A stretch of DNA of 64,000 nucleotides from Ensifer sp. Root278 (GCF_001429285.1 NZ_LMJJ01000034.1:187159-251158), one strand, 5' to 3'; counted from the stretch's first letter, positions 39,968 through 49,909 are shown. Numbers and translations are program-made. The notes: generated from the letters alone by a model not told the origin.

Positions 39968-41119
39968 ATGATTGAAACAACCACAGACCTTGAGGCCGCC
40001 TGCGAGCAGCTGGCCCGTTCAAATTATATTACGATTGACACCGAATTCCTGCGCGAGACGACCTTCTGGCCGGAGCTCTGCCTGATCCAGATGGCAAGTC
40101 CGGATCTCGCCGTCATTGTCGACCCGATGGCCAAAGGCATCGACCTTTCGCCCTTCTTCGCGCTGATGGCCAATCCTGAAGTCATCAAGGTATTCCATGC
40201 CGCGCGTCAGGACATCGAGATCATCTTCCATCTCGGCAACCTCATTCCGCACCCGATCTTCGACACACAGGTCGCGGCCATGGTTTGCGGCTTCGGCGAT
40301 AGCGTCTCCTATGACCAGCTCGTCAACCGCGTGACCGGCACGCAGATCGACAAGTCCTCACGCTTTACCGACTGGAGCCGCCGGCCGCTGACCGACAAGC
40401 AGCTCGACTATGCGCTCGCCGACGTCACGCATCTGCGCGACATCTACAAGTACCTGGCCGCAGAGCTGGAACGCGAGGGGCGCTCGTTGTGGCTGACTGA
40501 AGAGATGGCGATCCTTGAGGCACGCGACACCTATGACCTGCATCCGGACGACGCCTGGCAGCGTCTCAAGATGCGCGTCAAGAAACCGATCGAACTCGCC
40601 GTCCTCAAGACCGTCGCTGCCTGGCGCGAACGCGAGGCGCGCGCCCGCAACGTACCGCGCGGCCGCATCCTGAAAGACGACGCCATCTACGAGATTGCCC
40701 AGCAGCAGCCGAAGGACGCGGAAGCCCTGGGACGGCTTAGGACCGTTCCCAAGGGCTGGGAACGGTCCAGCGCCGGAACTGCGGTCATCGAGGCGGTCAA
40801 CGAGGCGCTCGCGATCCCGAAGACCGATCTGCCGAAGCTACCGCGCCAAAACCATACGCCGGAAGGCGCCGCTGCCGCAGGCGAAATGCTCAAGGTTCTT
40901 TTGAAGCTCATCGCCGAAAAGCAGGGCGTGGCCGCGAAGATCATCGCCAACAGCGACGATCTCGACAGGATCGCCGCCGAGGGCGAGAAGGCCGATGTCG
41001 GCGCGCTCAAGGGCTGGCGGCGCGAACTCTTCGGTGAAACCGCGCTGAAGCTCATCAACGGCGAAGTGGCTCTTCGTTTCGTCGACAAGAAGATCGAGAC
41101 GGTGGAGCTCGGCAGCTAG
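39968..41119 (+). CDS. rnd: Ribonuclease D
   Basis: A 383-residue DEDD-family 3'-5' exoribonuclease that trims tRNA and other RNAs. Exo I is DTEFLRE (Asp24, Glu26), Exo II lies in HAARQDIEII, and Exo III is YALADVTHLRDIY. An HRDC domain follows from about residue 210 (LKTVAAWREREARARNVPRG). The ATG at 39968 begins at the conserved domain. Confidence 0.95.
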   Translation: MIETTTDLEAACEQLARSNYITIDTEFLRETTFWPELCLIQMASPDLAVIVDPMAKGIDLSPFFALMANPEVIKVFHAARQDIEIIFHLGNLIPHPIFDTQVAAMVCGFGDSVSYDQLVNRVTGTQIDKSSRFTDWSRRPLTDKQLDYALADVTHLRDIYKYLAAELEREGRSLWLTEEMAILEARDTYDLHPDDAWQRLKMRVKKPIELAVLKTVAAWREREARARNVPRGRILKDDAIYEIAQQQPKDAEALGRLRTVPKGWERSSAGTAVIEAVNEALAIPKTDLPKLPRQNHTPEGAAAAGEMLKVLLKLIAEKQGVAAKIIANSDDLDRIAAEGEKADVGALKGWRRELFGETALKLINGEVALRFVDKKIETVELGS

Positions 41120-41231
41120 ATTTGCTTCAAGCGGCAAATAGTATCGGACGGAGTCAAGTTTCCGCCCGAATCCGGCTCTAGCTGAAAGCCGGGCGGAACA
41201 GAATCACCATCGTCTCGAACGAAGGTGACTA

Positions 41232-41335
41232 CTGCATGTTTCCTTAATCGTACCCGATTAAAGGGCAAAAACATGCAGAAATTCAAAGTGCTACAGCGAC
41301 CCTTGCGCGTCTGATAAGACGCGCGCCGCTGTAGG
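41232..41335. repeat. RIME-like element, copy C (inverted)
   Basis: Both modules are present in opposite orientation to copy A. Module 2 is CTGCATGTTT to AAACATGCAG with imperfect arms, then AAATTCAAAGTGCTACAGCG leads into module 1 ending GCGCCGCTGTAG. It fills the gap between rnd and the cyclase gene, ending about 70 bases before the cyclase ATG. Confidence 0.85.
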
Positions 41336-41402
41336 CGTGGCAGAGCGGCAACGTTGCGTGCCGACTGACACGTATGCCGCTTCTTCCGTACCGGGGCTTC
41401 CT

Positions 41403-42452
41403 ATGCGTTGGCGCTTCTCCACTTTCGAAGGACTTCTGCTGCTGCTCGTCATCGCGGGCGCAGGGGCAGTTTACGCATGGGTTTTCTATGGAAAGGGCGC
41501 CCTGATCGGCGCCACCTACGCGCTCTTTATGTGCCTGCCGATCATTGCCTTCGAGAGGCGCATCATCTTCCGGCGCCTCAATCGGCGGATCCACGCCTTC
41601 TCGACGCCTGTCTTCTTTGTCGCCTCGCTTGCGATCTACTTCGTGCTTCTCGATGTCGGCTACGCGGCGGCCGGCCTGATCATGCAGACAAGCGGCGTTA
41701 TGGACGACAACTGGATGGAGGCGATGACGCCATCCAAGACGGTCCTGCTCTTCGCATTGGGTATCTCGGGTTCGCTCGTCTTCATCCTCCGGGTTCGCGA
41801 GCTTTTGGGCCGCGATGTCTTTCTGAGCCTGCTGACGGGCCGTTACCGCAATCCGGTTCAGGAAGAGCGCGTCTTCCTGTTCGTCGACCTCGCCGGCTCG
41901 ACCAGCTACGCCGAGAAACACGGCGACCTCAGGATGCAGGAATATCTCGGCCGGCTGTTCGCGACGATTGCCGACCCTGTGCTGCGCTATCGGGGGTCGA
42001 TAGACGACTATGTGGGCGACGCTGCCGTCATCACCTGGCCCTTCGACCGCGCCACCAACAATGCGGCCTGCATTCATTGCGTCTTCGACATTCTGGAAAT
42101 TATCGATGCGGAGGCGCACCGCTGGCAGAAGGAATTCGGCGAGGTCCCGCGCCTGCGCGCAGCCCTTCATGGCGGCACCATCGTTGCTGCCGAAATCGGC
42201 CTCGACAGGCACAAGATCACCTATTTCGGCGATACGGTGAACACCACCGCCCGGCTGGAAGGCTTTTGCAAGACACTCGGCCACCAGGTGCTGATCTCCA
42301 CCGACCTCGCCCGCAAGATGCGTCTGCCGCACTATGTCCGGGTCGAGGATCTCGGCGAGCACGCGATCAAGGGCCGCGGTCAAAAGCTCGGCGTTCTGGC
42401 ACTGCGTGTCGGAGGCTCACCGCCTGCCCTTGCGCCCAGTGCGGCGGAATAG
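41403..42452 (+). CDS. Membrane-anchored class III nucleotide cyclase
   Basis: A 349-residue protein with four hydrophobic segments in residues 8-130 and a class III cyclase domain from about 152 to 340. Metal-binding Asp162 (FVDLAGST) and Asp206 (YVGDAAV) are present, as are Asp277, Asn280 and Arg284 in GDTVNTTARLE. At position 202, where adenylate cyclases have the base-contacting Lys, this protein has Asp. It may make cAMP, but the substrate is not certain. The upstream frame comes from the RIME repeat, so the ATG at 41403 is used. Confidence 0.87.
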   Translation: MRWRFSTFEGLLLLLVIAGAGAVYAWVFYGKGALIGATYALFMCLPIIAFERRIIFRRLNRRIHAFSTPVFFVASLAIYFVLLDVGYAAAGLIMQTSGVMDDNWMEAMTPSKTVLLFALGISGSLVFILRVRELLGRDVFLSLLTGRYRNPVQEERVFLFVDLAGSTSYAEKHGDLRMQEYLGRLFATIADPVLRYRGSIDDYVGDAAVITWPFDRATNNAACIHCVFDILEIIDAEAHRWQKEFGEVPRLRAALHGGTIVAAEIGLDRHKITYFGDTVNTTARLEGFCKTLGHQVLISTDLARKMRLPHYVRVEDLGEHAIKGRGQKLGVLALRVGGSPPALAPSAAE

Positions 42453-42474
42453 TCACCGTTGGGCCGTAGCCGCT

Positions 42475-42882
42475 TCAGCCGTGCAGGTTTGCGCCCTTGG
42501 TAATCTTGTCGACCAGCTTCTTGTCCGCATGGATGGCGATGCCGGCGACCGCGGCATCGTCCGGTCTGGTTTCCGCGAAAACCGCGCGATTGGCATTGTC
42601 GTGGCCGGTGGCGAACATGCCGTCGACATAGATCGAGGCTCGTATTTCTCTTTCGATCGCACGTCGTTGAATGTTGCCGAGTGTCTTCCCATCTGCAGCG
42701 AGCACGATGATCGGCTGGACACTCAGGGCGTTGTAGACGTTGCCGGCGCCGTCGCGATAGTCTTCCCCGATGATATCGGGCTTCTGCCCGGCAATACCGG
42801 TGGCGAGGAAGGCGGTGACGTTCAGCTTTTGCCAGGTTGCCAGGTCTTCGCGCAATACGATCGCAAATTTGGTATCGAACAT
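42475..42882 (-). CDS. DUF2000 family protein
   Basis: A 135-residue protein, with the start MFDTKFAIVLREDLATWQKL. The DUF2000 pattern continues with LNVTAFLATG, VQPIIVLAADGKTL and AIEREIRASIYVDGMF. The ATG at 42882 is chosen because GGAG lies eight bases upstream; ATGs at 42891 and 42897 are poorer. Its start codon overlaps that of the AraC gene on the opposite strand, so the AraC protein probably controls both. Function of DUF2000 unknown. Confidence 0.82.
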   Translation of the reverse strand: MFDTKFAIVLREDLATWQKLNVTAFLATGIAGQKPDIIGEDYRDGAGNVYNALSVQPIIVLAADGKTLGNIQRRAIEREIRASIYVDGMFATGHDNANRAVFAETRPDDAAVAGIAIHADKKLVDKITKGANLHG

Positions 42883-43777
42883 GACAGTCATCTCCATTTC
42901 AGCCCGACAGGGCGTGCCGGAAGACGCATTATCGGAGGGTGCTGCCGTCGATCTTGAACGATTGTGCGGGACGCAAGGTGACGGTATCCGGGTCGCTCCC
43001 GCCGTCGATGGCATCGAGCGCATAGAAGCGCGCCTGCATGGGAAATTCTTTGAGCCTCATCGCCACGACACCTACGCGATCGGCGTGACGCTCGGCGGCG
43101 TCCAGACGTTCCAGTACCGCGGCGAAAGCCGCTTCAGCAAACCCGGGAGCATCATCATCCTCCACCCGGACGAGATCCACGATGGCGGCGCGGGAACGGA
43201 GATCGGGCTGCGCTATCGGATGATGTATCTGCAGCCGGAACGCTTGCTCGCCGCGCTCGGCGAAACGGGGCGCGCCCTGCCCTTCGTCGCAGCACCTGTC
43301 GTGGGTGACGAGGCCCTGCGGCAGGCGGTCGGAGAAGCCGTGATGGACCTCGACAATGGCATCGACGAGCTGGCGCTTGACGACATCCTCGTTCGGATCG
43401 CGGAGGGCCTCTACCGGCATGCCGGCGCCAAGGACATCAAGCCGGGAAAGGCCGACAAGCACGCAGTTCTGGAGGCAACCGAATACCTTCGCGCCAATCT
43501 CGAGCGGCCCGTGGGTTCCCAGGAACTCGAGGCCGTCAGCGGGCTCGATCGCTTCACGCTGGCGAGGCAGTTCCGCAAAGTTCTCGGCACAAGCCCGCAT
43601 CGCTACCTCCTGATGCGCCGGCTGGAGCGCGCCCGGCAGATGATTGCCAGGGGAGAAAGTCTTGCAGGTGCTGCGCTCGAAACCGGCTTTGCCGATCAGG
43701 CGCATTTCACCCGCCATTTCAAGCGCGCCTATGGCATAACACCAGGACGCTGGGCGAGCCTCGCCGTCGCCGGCTGA
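42881..43777 (+). CDS. AraC family transcriptional regulator
   Basis: A 298-residue regulator. Residues 50-120 are a cupin-like ligand domain with HRHDTYAIGVTLGG, and two helix-turn-helix motifs occupy the last 100 residues: SQELEAVSGLDRFTLARQFR and LAGAALETGFADQAHFTRHF. The ATG at 42881 is the first in frame but has a weak ribosome-binding site; a GTG at 42914 is possible. It is divergent from the DUF2000 gene with overlapping starts. Confidence 0.88.
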   Translation: MTVISISARQGVPEDALSEGAAVDLERLCGTQGDGIRVAPAVDGIERIEARLHGKFFEPHRHDTYAIGVTLGGVQTFQYRGESRFSKPGSIIILHPDEIHDGGAGTEIGLRYRMMYLQPERLLAALGETGRALPFVAAPVVGDEALRQAVGEAVMDLDNGIDELALDDILVRIAEGLYRHAGAKDIKPGKADKHAVLEATEYLRANLERPVGSQELEAVSGLDRFTLARQFRKVLGTSPHRYLLMRRLERARQMIARGESLAGAALETGFADQAHFTRHFKRAYGITPGRWASLAVAG

Positions 43778-43854
43778 GCCTGTCACCAAAGCTTCATCGG
43801 TCTGTCAGACAAGCATCACCCCTTCGTCATCTAAGCCGCCTATCGGGTTGCGGT

Positions 43855-43957
43855 CTACAGCGCCGCGCGTCTTATCAGACGCGTAAAGGTCGCTGTAGCA
43901 CTTCGAATTGCTGCATGTCTTTGTCCTTAAATCGAGGGCGATTTAAGGAGGCATGCG
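43855..43957. repeat. RIME-like element, copy D
   Basis: Same orientation as copy A. Module 1 runs CTACAGCGCCGCGCGTCT to GGTCGCTGTAG, then CACTTCGAATT, then a degenerate module 2 from CTGCATGTCTTTGTCC to GGCATGC. It ends at the ribosome-binding site of the phytase-like gene, unlike the other copies, which lie at gene ends. Confidence 0.83.
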
Positions 43958-43971
43958 GGAGGCTCCAACCC

Positions 43972-45342
43972 ATGGTGACTTTTATGACGAAAACGCTTCT
44001 CGCCACCGCGGCGCTCTCACTTTTGATGACGATGGCCGCCTCGGCCGAGGAAAAGTCCTTCACCGCAACGCTGAAGGGTCACGCGATCCTGCCGGCGAAC
44101 ACGATCATCGCCGCTCCCTCGGATGCACCCGATTACCTGAAGACCTCCGGCAAGTTCACCTCCGCGGACCGCAAGCGCGCAGAAGCGCTCGGCACCGTGC
44201 CGGGCAAGGACGGCGTTCGCCCGACCGGGCTTTCGCTGCCCTTCAACGGCCAGCCGATGCAAGGCTTTTCCGGCATCAAGGCGATGGAGGACGGTACGTT
44301 CTGGAGCCTCTCCGACAATGGCTTCGGCAACAAGCTGAACTCCACCGACGCCATGCTGATGCTGCATCACGTCAAGATGGACTGGGATGGGGGCAAGGTC
44401 GAAGCGCTGAAGACCCTCTTCCTCACCGACCCGGACAAGAAGGCACCCTTCCCGATCGTCATGGAAGGTTCTGACAAGCGCTATCTCACCGGGGCGGATT
44501 TCGACGTCGAATCGATCCAGCCGGTCGCCGACGGCTTCTGGGTTGGCGAAGAATTCGGACCCTACATCCTCAAGTTCGATCTCGACGGCAAGCTGACGGA
44601 CGTCGTTGCGACGACGGTCGATGGCAAGCCGGTCCTGTCGCCCGACAATCCGACGCTGACGCTGCAGGCCGACCCGTCGAAGAAGACGCCCGCTTTCAAC
44701 CTGAAGCGCTCCGGCGGCTATGAAGGCATGGCCCTTTCCAAGGATGGCAGCAAGCTCTATGGCCTGCTCGAAGGCCCCCTCTGGACGGACGGCGAAACGG
44801 TCGAGCAGGCCGATGGTCGCCCGGCGCTGCGCATCATCGAACTCGATGTCGCGAGCAAGGCCTGGACCGGTCGCAGCTGGCTCTATCCGCTGGCTGAAGG
44901 CGGCGAGGCGATCGGCGACTTCAACATGCTCGACGACAAGACCGCGCTGGTGATCGAACGCGACAACGGCGCCGGCACGGTCGACAAGGCGTGTGCCGAC
45001 CCGAAGGACCCGAAGCCGGACTGCTTCGCCACCGGCTCCAAGGTCAAGCGCATCTACAAGATCGCCTTCGATGACAGCGATGTCGGCAAGGCCGTGCGAA
45101 AGATCGGCTACATCGACCTGCTCAAGATCGCCGACCCGGATAACAAGAGGCGCCAGGGCGGCGGCGAAGGCTTCTACGACATGCCCTTCGTCACCATCGA
45201 GAACGTCGACCGCGTCAATGAGACCCACATCATCGTCGGCAACGACAACAACCTGCCGTTCTCGGCCGGTCGCGCGCTCGACAAGGCCGATGACAATGAA
45301 TTCGTGCTGCTCGAAGTCGGCGATTTCCTGAAGGCCGAATAA
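43972..45342 (+). CDS. Secreted esterase/phytase-like domain protein
   Basis: A 456-residue protein with a Sec signal (KTLLATAALSLLMTMAASA). The mature part matches the phytase-like β-propeller family: LSDNGFGNKLNSTDAMLMLH, FWVGEEFGPYILKFD and RSGGYEGMALSKDGSKLYG. Members are proposed to be phosphoesterases, but direct evidence is limited. GGGAGG about nine bases before ATG 43972 sets the start; an ATG at 43984 is possible. It is convergent with ppx and shares a terminator. Confidence 0.85.
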   Translation: MVTFMTKTLLATAALSLLMTMAASAEEKSFTATLKGHAILPANTIIAAPSDAPDYLKTSGKFTSADRKRAEALGTVPGKDGVRPTGLSLPFNGQPMQGFSGIKAMEDGTFWSLSDNGFGNKLNSTDAMLMLHHVKMDWDGGKVEALKTLFLTDPDKKAPFPIVMEGSDKRYLTGADFDVESIQPVADGFWVGEEFGPYILKFDLDGKLTDVVATTVDGKPVLSPDNPTLTLQADPSKKTPAFNLKRSGGYEGMALSKDGSKLYGLLEGPLWTDGETVEQADGRPALRIIELDVASKAWTGRSWLYPLAEGGEAIGDFNMLDDKTALVIERDNGAGTVDKACADPKDPKPDCFATGSKVKRIYKIAFDDSDVGKAVRKIGYIDLLKIADPDNKRRQGGGEGFYDMPFVTIENVDRVNETHIIVGNDNNLPFSAGRALDKADDNEFVLLEVGDFLKAE

Positions 45343-45346
45343 TCAA

Positions 45347-45380
45347 AAAGGGCGCGCCAGCCCAGGTTGGCGCGCCCTTT
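45347..45380. terminator. Bidirectional terminator between the phytase-like gene and ppx
   Basis: AAAGGGCGCGCCA at 45347-45359 and TGGCGCGCCCTTT at 45368-45380 form a 13-base-pair perfect stem with an eight-base loop. A and T runs flank it, so it serves both convergent genes. Confidence 0.93.
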
Positions 45381-45407
45381 CCGCAAGAAACAAGATTTTC
45401 CTCAGCC

Positions 45408-46931
45408 TCAGCTTTCGAAGTGGAAAGCGAGCCTCTTGCCGGTGAGCTTGCCGAGTTGCTGCAGGCGCCCATTCAGCCGCTCGCCGGCAAACTCCGAATA
45501 GGCGGCCGGAACGACGATCTCGAGATCCACGTCCGGCTGGGACGATTTGCGGAACGTCAGGTTCTGCGTAATCCCCGGCATCGACGCCGAGAACAGGTAG
45601 GCGACACGCAGCAGGCCGCCGAGCAGCTTCGCCAGTTCCAGCAAGCGCGGCGTGGTGATACCGGCAAGCGCGTTCGTGGCGCCGTCATCGTTCAGCCCTT
45701 CGAAGCGGTAGTAGTTGGCAAGCGCGATATAGGCGCGGCCCGCATGGGTGATACCGGAGAAGGTCGAGTGGGCGATGATGTTCAGCGCCTGCAGGCCGCG
45801 ATAGTCGGGATGCGCGCGCCAGCTGATATCGGCGAGCAGGCACGCGGCCTGACGATAACGGCTTTCCTCTTCCGTCTCTTCTATCCCGAAGAACGGCACC
45901 ATGCGGCCCGTCCAGTCGGCCAGTTCACGCGCATGCTCGGGTGAGCGGGCGCGCAGGATGGCGATTTCATTCGCCGCCGTCAGCAGCGGATCCTGGGCGC
46001 GTTCCTCGTCCTTCAGCAACGAGAACAGATAGCCTTCGCGCACACCGAGTGCCGAGAAGGAAATCCGCTCCGGCTTCATGATCGAGAGCGCTTCCTGCAT
46101 GGCGATCGCCCCGAAGGGCAGAAGGCTGCGGCGGCTCTTCGAGATCGTCGCATAGGCCGACGGCTTGATGCTCTTCGGCTCGATCACTTCAGGCAGCAGC
46201 GCCATCGCCTCGTCGTAGGAAATCTCGTAGCCCTGCATCATGTGCAGCGGATAGTCCCGGGTCTCCATGTGCAGCTTGGCGATCGAGCGCCATGTGCCGC
46301 CGACAGCGTAGAAGGTGCGGCCCGTACCGGTCCTCAGCACGGCCGAGTTCTTCATGAACTTGCGCACCCAGGTGCGCGCTTTCGTGAGCGAGCCATTGCT
46401 GTGTTCGAACAGCCGGATGCCGCCGAGCGGCAGGGTGATACCCTTGCCGATCTTCGTGCCCGAGACGTCGACGAGCTCAAGGGAACCGCCGCCAAGGTCG
46501 CCGACGACGCCATCAGGATCGTGATAGCCGCTGACGATACCCATCGCGGAATAATAGGCCTCCTCCTCGCCGGTGAGGATACGGACCTTATGGCCGAGGA
46601 TCGCCTCCGCCTTCTCGATGAAGGCCGGACCGTTGCTCGCTTCGCGTGCTGCCGCCGTGGCGAGCACATACATCGATATGGCACGCGCCTGCTTCGAGAG
46701 CGCGTGGAAGCGATGCAGCGCCCTGAGCGCGCGCTCGACGCTTTCTTCGTCCATGCGTCCGGTCGCATCGATGCCCTTGCCGAGACCGCACATCACCTTT
46801 TCGTTGAACAGCATGGCCGGCGAGCGGCTCAGGCCTTCATAGACGACAAGGCGGATGGAGTTCGAACCGATATCGATAACGGAAACCGGGCGGATGCCGG
46901 GCAGACGCCCCTGCGCTTCTGATTCGACCAT
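45408..46931 (-). CDS. ppx: Exopolyphosphatase (Ppx/GppA family)
   Basis: A 507-residue enzyme of the actin-like ATPase fold that removes phosphate from polyphosphate ends. The phosphate loops are VIDIGSNSIRLVVYEG near residue 20 and VVGDLGGGSLELVDV near 145. The C-terminal HD-like region holds the helices found in long Ppx proteins. It starts 12 bases after the ppk stop, so both are co-transcribed. Distinction from GppA rests on this neighbourhood. Confidence 0.94.
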   Translation of the reverse strand: MVESEAQGRLPGIRPVSVIDIGSNSIRLVVYEGLSRSPAMLFNEKVMCGLGKGIDATGRMDEESVERALRALHRFHALSKQARAISMYVLATAAAREASNGPAFIEKAEAILGHKVRILTGEEEAYYSAMGIVSGYHDPDGVVGDLGGGSLELVDVSGTKIGKGITLPLGGIRLFEHSNGSLTKARTWVRKFMKNSAVLRTGTGRTFYAVGGTWRSIAKLHMETRDYPLHMMQGYEISYDEAMALLPEVIEPKSIKPSAYATISKSRRSLLPFGAIAMQEALSIMKPERISFSALGVREGYLFSLLKDEERAQDPLLTAANEIAILRARSPEHARELADWTGRMVPFFGIEETEEESRYRQAACLLADISWRAHPDYRGLQALNIIAHSTFSGITHAGRAYIALANYYRFEGLNDDGATNALAGITTPRLLELAKLLGGLLRVAYLFSASMPGITQNLTFRKSSQPDVDLEIVVPAAYSEFAGERLNGRLQQLGKLTGKRLAFHFES

Positions 46932-46942
46932 GCAATTCCAGT

Positions 46943-49135
46943 TTATTTGTGCCAGCCGCTCTTCCAGCCAGCTATGAGCTTCGGTGCGCTGGACTTCAGG
47001 GCTTCACCCCGGCCGGAGAGGCTGGGATTGGTCATGAAATAGTGCTGTGCGTTGAAAGGCTCGGCGTCCTTGCCGACTTCCATCCGGCGAGAGGTGCCAT
47101 CAGGAAGAATTTCGTAGCTCTGCTGGTTGTCGATGAGATTGCCCAGCATGATCTGCGACAGAACCTGTTCGTGCACAGTCCGGTTGATGAGAGGCACGAG
47201 CGTCTCGACCCGCCGGTCCAGATTGCGCGGCATCATATCCGCCGAGCCGATATAGACAAGGGCATTTTCCGATGGAAGCCCATGGCCGTTGCCGAAGCAG
47301 AATATGCGGGAATGTTCGAGGAAACGGCCGACGATGGACTTGACACGGATGTTGTCGGAGAGCCCGGGGACTTGCGGCCGAAGGCAGCAGATGCCGCGCA
47401 CCACGAGGTCGATCTCGACGCCGGCGCGGCTCGCCTTGTAGAGCGCGTCGATGATTTCCGGGTCGACGAGAGAATTCATCTTCATCCAGATCGCCGCCGG
47501 GCGCCCGGCCTTGGCATGTTCGATCTCTTCGTCGACGTGCTTGAGGATGCGCGGGCGCAGCGTGTGCGGCGAAACCGCGAGCTTCATGCCGGCTTCCGGC
47601 TCGCCATAGCCGGTGATGAAGTTGAAGATGTTCGCCATGTCGTGGGCGATCACCGGGTTGCAGGTGAAGAACGACAGGTCGGTATAGATCTTCGCCGTCA
47701 CCGGGTGATAGTTGCCGGTGCCGAGGTGGCAGTAGGTCCTGAGCCTGCCTTCCTCACGCCGCACCACCATCGACATCTTGGCGTGAGTCTTGAGTTCGAT
47801 GAAACCGAAAACGACCTGCACGCCGGCGCGCTCGAGGTCGCGCGCCCAGCGGATATTGGCCTCCTCGTCGAAACGGGCCTTGAGCTCGACCAGCGCCGTC
47901 ACCGACTTGCCGGCTTCAGCCGCATCGATCAGCGCGCGCACGATCGGACTGTCGTTCGAGGTGCGGTAGAGCGTCTGCTTGATGGCGACCACTTCAGGAT
48001 CGCGTGCCGCCTGCAACAGGAACTGCACGACGACGTCGAAGGATTCGTAGGGGTGGTGGACCACCATGTCCTTCTCGCGGATCGCCGCCAGGCAATCGCC
48101 GGCATGCTCGCGGACGCGCTCGGGAAAGCGCGGATTGTAGGGGTCGAAGCGCAGATCGTCGCGCGGCGCCTTGGTGATTTCAGAGAGCGTGTTGAGCGCC
48201 AGCAGGCCGGGGAGAACGGCGATGCGGTTTTCCGGAACGCCGAGTTCCTGCACGACGAACTGGCGCAGCGACGCCGGCATTTCCGAATCGGTCTCGATGC
48301 GGATCACCGAACCACGGCGACGGCGCTTCAACGCGGTTTCGAAGAAGCGCACCAGGTCTTCGGCTTCTTCCTCCACTTCGATATCGCTGTCGCGGATGAT
48401 GCGGAAGGTACCGGAACCCTTGACCTCGTAACCGGGGAACAGCCGATCGATGAACTGGCTGACCATATCTTCGAGCGTAATATAGCGGATGACGTTCTTG
48501 ACGTCGGGCAGCCGGATAAAGCGGTCGAGCGCGACCGGCAGGCGCAAGAGCGCGGTCATCGGCTCGCGGCCAGTCTTGCTGACGAGCTGCAGGCCCATCG
48601 AGAAGCCTAAGTTCGGAATGAACGGGAACGGGTGCGCCGGATCGATCGAGAGCGGCGTCAGCACCGGGAAGATCGACTGGTCGAACTCGTTGGCAAGCCA
48701 GCTCCTGTCCTGCGCCGACAGCGACGCCGGGCGCACGATCAGGATGTCTTCCTTGGCGAGATACTGCTGCAGGACCGCAAGCGAGGCCTGCTGCTCCATC
48801 TGCAGATTGTCGATTTCCTTGAGGATGTCTTCGAGCTGTTCGACCGGCGTCTTACCATCGGGCGAGCGCATGGAAAGGCCCTGGCGCACCTGCCCTTCCA
48901 GGCCCGCAACGCGCACCATGAAGAACTCGTCGAGGTTGGCAGCGGAGATCGACAGGAAGCGAATCCGCTCCAGCAGCGGATGTGCCGTATTCAGCGTTTC
49001 TTCGAGCACGCGACGATTGAACTGCAGCCAGGAGAATTCGCGGTTGATGAAGCGCCGCGGGCTGGTCAGCAGATCGATGTCCTCCACTGCCGCCTGGTTT
49101 TCGTTCACCGCCGATACCGCGTTATCCATGCTCAT
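46943..49135 (-). CDS. ppk: Polyphosphate kinase 1
   Basis: A 730-residue enzyme that polymerises ATP phosphate into polyphosphate. The two active-site histidines are in [11 protein letters not shown] and in [27 protein letters not shown] marks the N-terminal domain. ATGs at 49135, 49129 and 49159 are possible starts; 49135 is taken. Ppk and Ppx make and degrade the same polymer from one operon. Confidence 0.96.
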   Translation of the reverse strand: MSMDNAVSAVNENQAAVEDIDLLTSPRRFINREFSWLQFNRRVLEETLNTAHPLLERIRFLSISAANLDEFFMVRVAGLEGQVRQGLSMRSPDGKTPVEQLEDILKEIDNLQMEQQASLAVLQQYLAKEDILIVRPASLSAQDRSWLANEFDQSIFPVLTPLSIDPAHPFPFIPNLGFSMGLQLVSKTGREPMTALLRLPVALDRFIRLPDVKNVIRYITLEDMVSQFIDRLFPGYEVKGSGTFRIIRDSDIEVEEEAEDLVRFFETALKRRRRGSVIRIETDSEMPASLRQFVVQELGVPENRIAVLPGLLALNTLSEITKAPRDDLRFDPYNPRFPERVREHAGDCLAAIREKDMVVHHPYESFDVVVQFLLQAARDPEVVAIKQTLYRTSNDSPIVRALIDAAEAGKSVTALVELKARFDEEANIRWARDLERAGVQVVFGFIELKTHAKMSMVVRREEGRLRTYCHLGTGNYHPVTAKIYTDLSFFTCNPVIAHDMANIFNFITGYGEPEAGMKLAVSPHTLRPRILKHVDEEIEHAKAGRPAAIWMKMNSLVDPEIIDALYKASRAGVEIDLVVRGICCLRPQVPGLSDNIRVKSIVGRFLEHSRIFCFGNGHGLPSENALVYIGSADMMPRNLDRRVETLVPLINRTVHEQVLSQIMLGNLIDNQQSYEILPDGTSRRMEVGKDAEPFNAQHYFMTNPSLSGRGEALKSSAPKLIAGWKSGWHK

Positions 49136-49193
49136 TCGATCCCATTGCTCCGGTTGCACCGGCTATCTCAGTTTGACGACGGTTCTGTGACAG

Positions 49194-49883
49194 TCAATCG
49201 GACCGCCGCCGATTCCCCAGTTCTTCGAGAACTTCGGAAGCAAGTGCCCGGCTGAGCTTCGTTCCGCGGGAAAGTGCCAGATGGTCGATGCGCTCGACGA
49301 TCGTCTGCGCCGCCTCCAGCGACCGCTCCATGCGCTGAACGATATAGCCCACGAGCCGCTCGTCGACGAAGAGCTGGCGGTCGGCGAAAAGCTTGATCAG
49401 CACCTGCGTCAGCAACTCGTCATCCGGCTCGCCGATCTCGACGATGGTCGCCGCCTTCAGGCGCGAGCGCAGATCCGGCAGCGTCACCGGCCAGGACATC
49501 GGCCATAGCCGCGTCGTCATCAGGAGACCGGTGCCATGCTGGCGCACGTTGTTGATGACGTGGAAAAGCGTCGTGTCGTCAAAGCCACTGCGGTCGGCGT
49601 CCTCGAAGAGGACAGGCTTCTCCGCCGCAATCAGCGCGGCATCCGAGCCGGCGAGCGGATGGATCGTTTCGGCCCCTGCCCGCTCTTTCCAGATGCTGGC
49701 GAGATGCGATTTGCCGGAGCCGACGGGCCCGGCGATGATGACGACCGGCGACGGCCAGTCCGGCCAGTGGTCGACGATGGCGATCGCAGCGCTCAGCCTG
49801 TCGGAGACGAGCAGGTCCTCACGGCCCGTCGCCGGGTCGTGGCCGAAGGCCAGGGGTATTTGTTCGAATGCGCGTTTTGTCAT
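49194..49883 (-). CDS. hdaA: DnaA regulatory inactivator homologue (Hda-like)
   Basis: A 229-residue AAA+ protein. The N-terminal QIPLAF fits the β-clamp binding motif of Hda proteins. Walker A is AGPVGSGKSHLA, and a Walker B-like VLFEDAD follows. Hda with the sliding clamp promotes ATP hydrolysis by DnaA and so prevents re-initiation. It lies about 60 bases upstream of ppk and 26 bases downstream of the PerM gene on the same strand. Confidence 0.86.
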   Translation of the reverse strand: MTKRAFEQIPLAFGHDPATGREDLLVSDRLSAAIAIVDHWPDWPSPVVIIAGPVGSGKSHLASIWKERAGAETIHPLAGSDAALIAAEKPVLFEDADRSGFDDTTLFHVINNVRQHGTGLLMTTRLWPMSWPVTLPDLRSRLKAATIVEIGEPDDELLTQVLIKLFADRQLFVDERLVGYIVQRMERSLEAAQTIVERIDHLALSRGTKLSRALASEVLEELGNRRRSD

Positions 49884-49909
49884 GCTGTACTCGGGACAAT
49901 CGTCGGAAA

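Noticed and set aside
46949-48610. 553-codon plus-strand frame within ppk
   Set aside because: Antisense shadow of ppk with repetitive charged composition.
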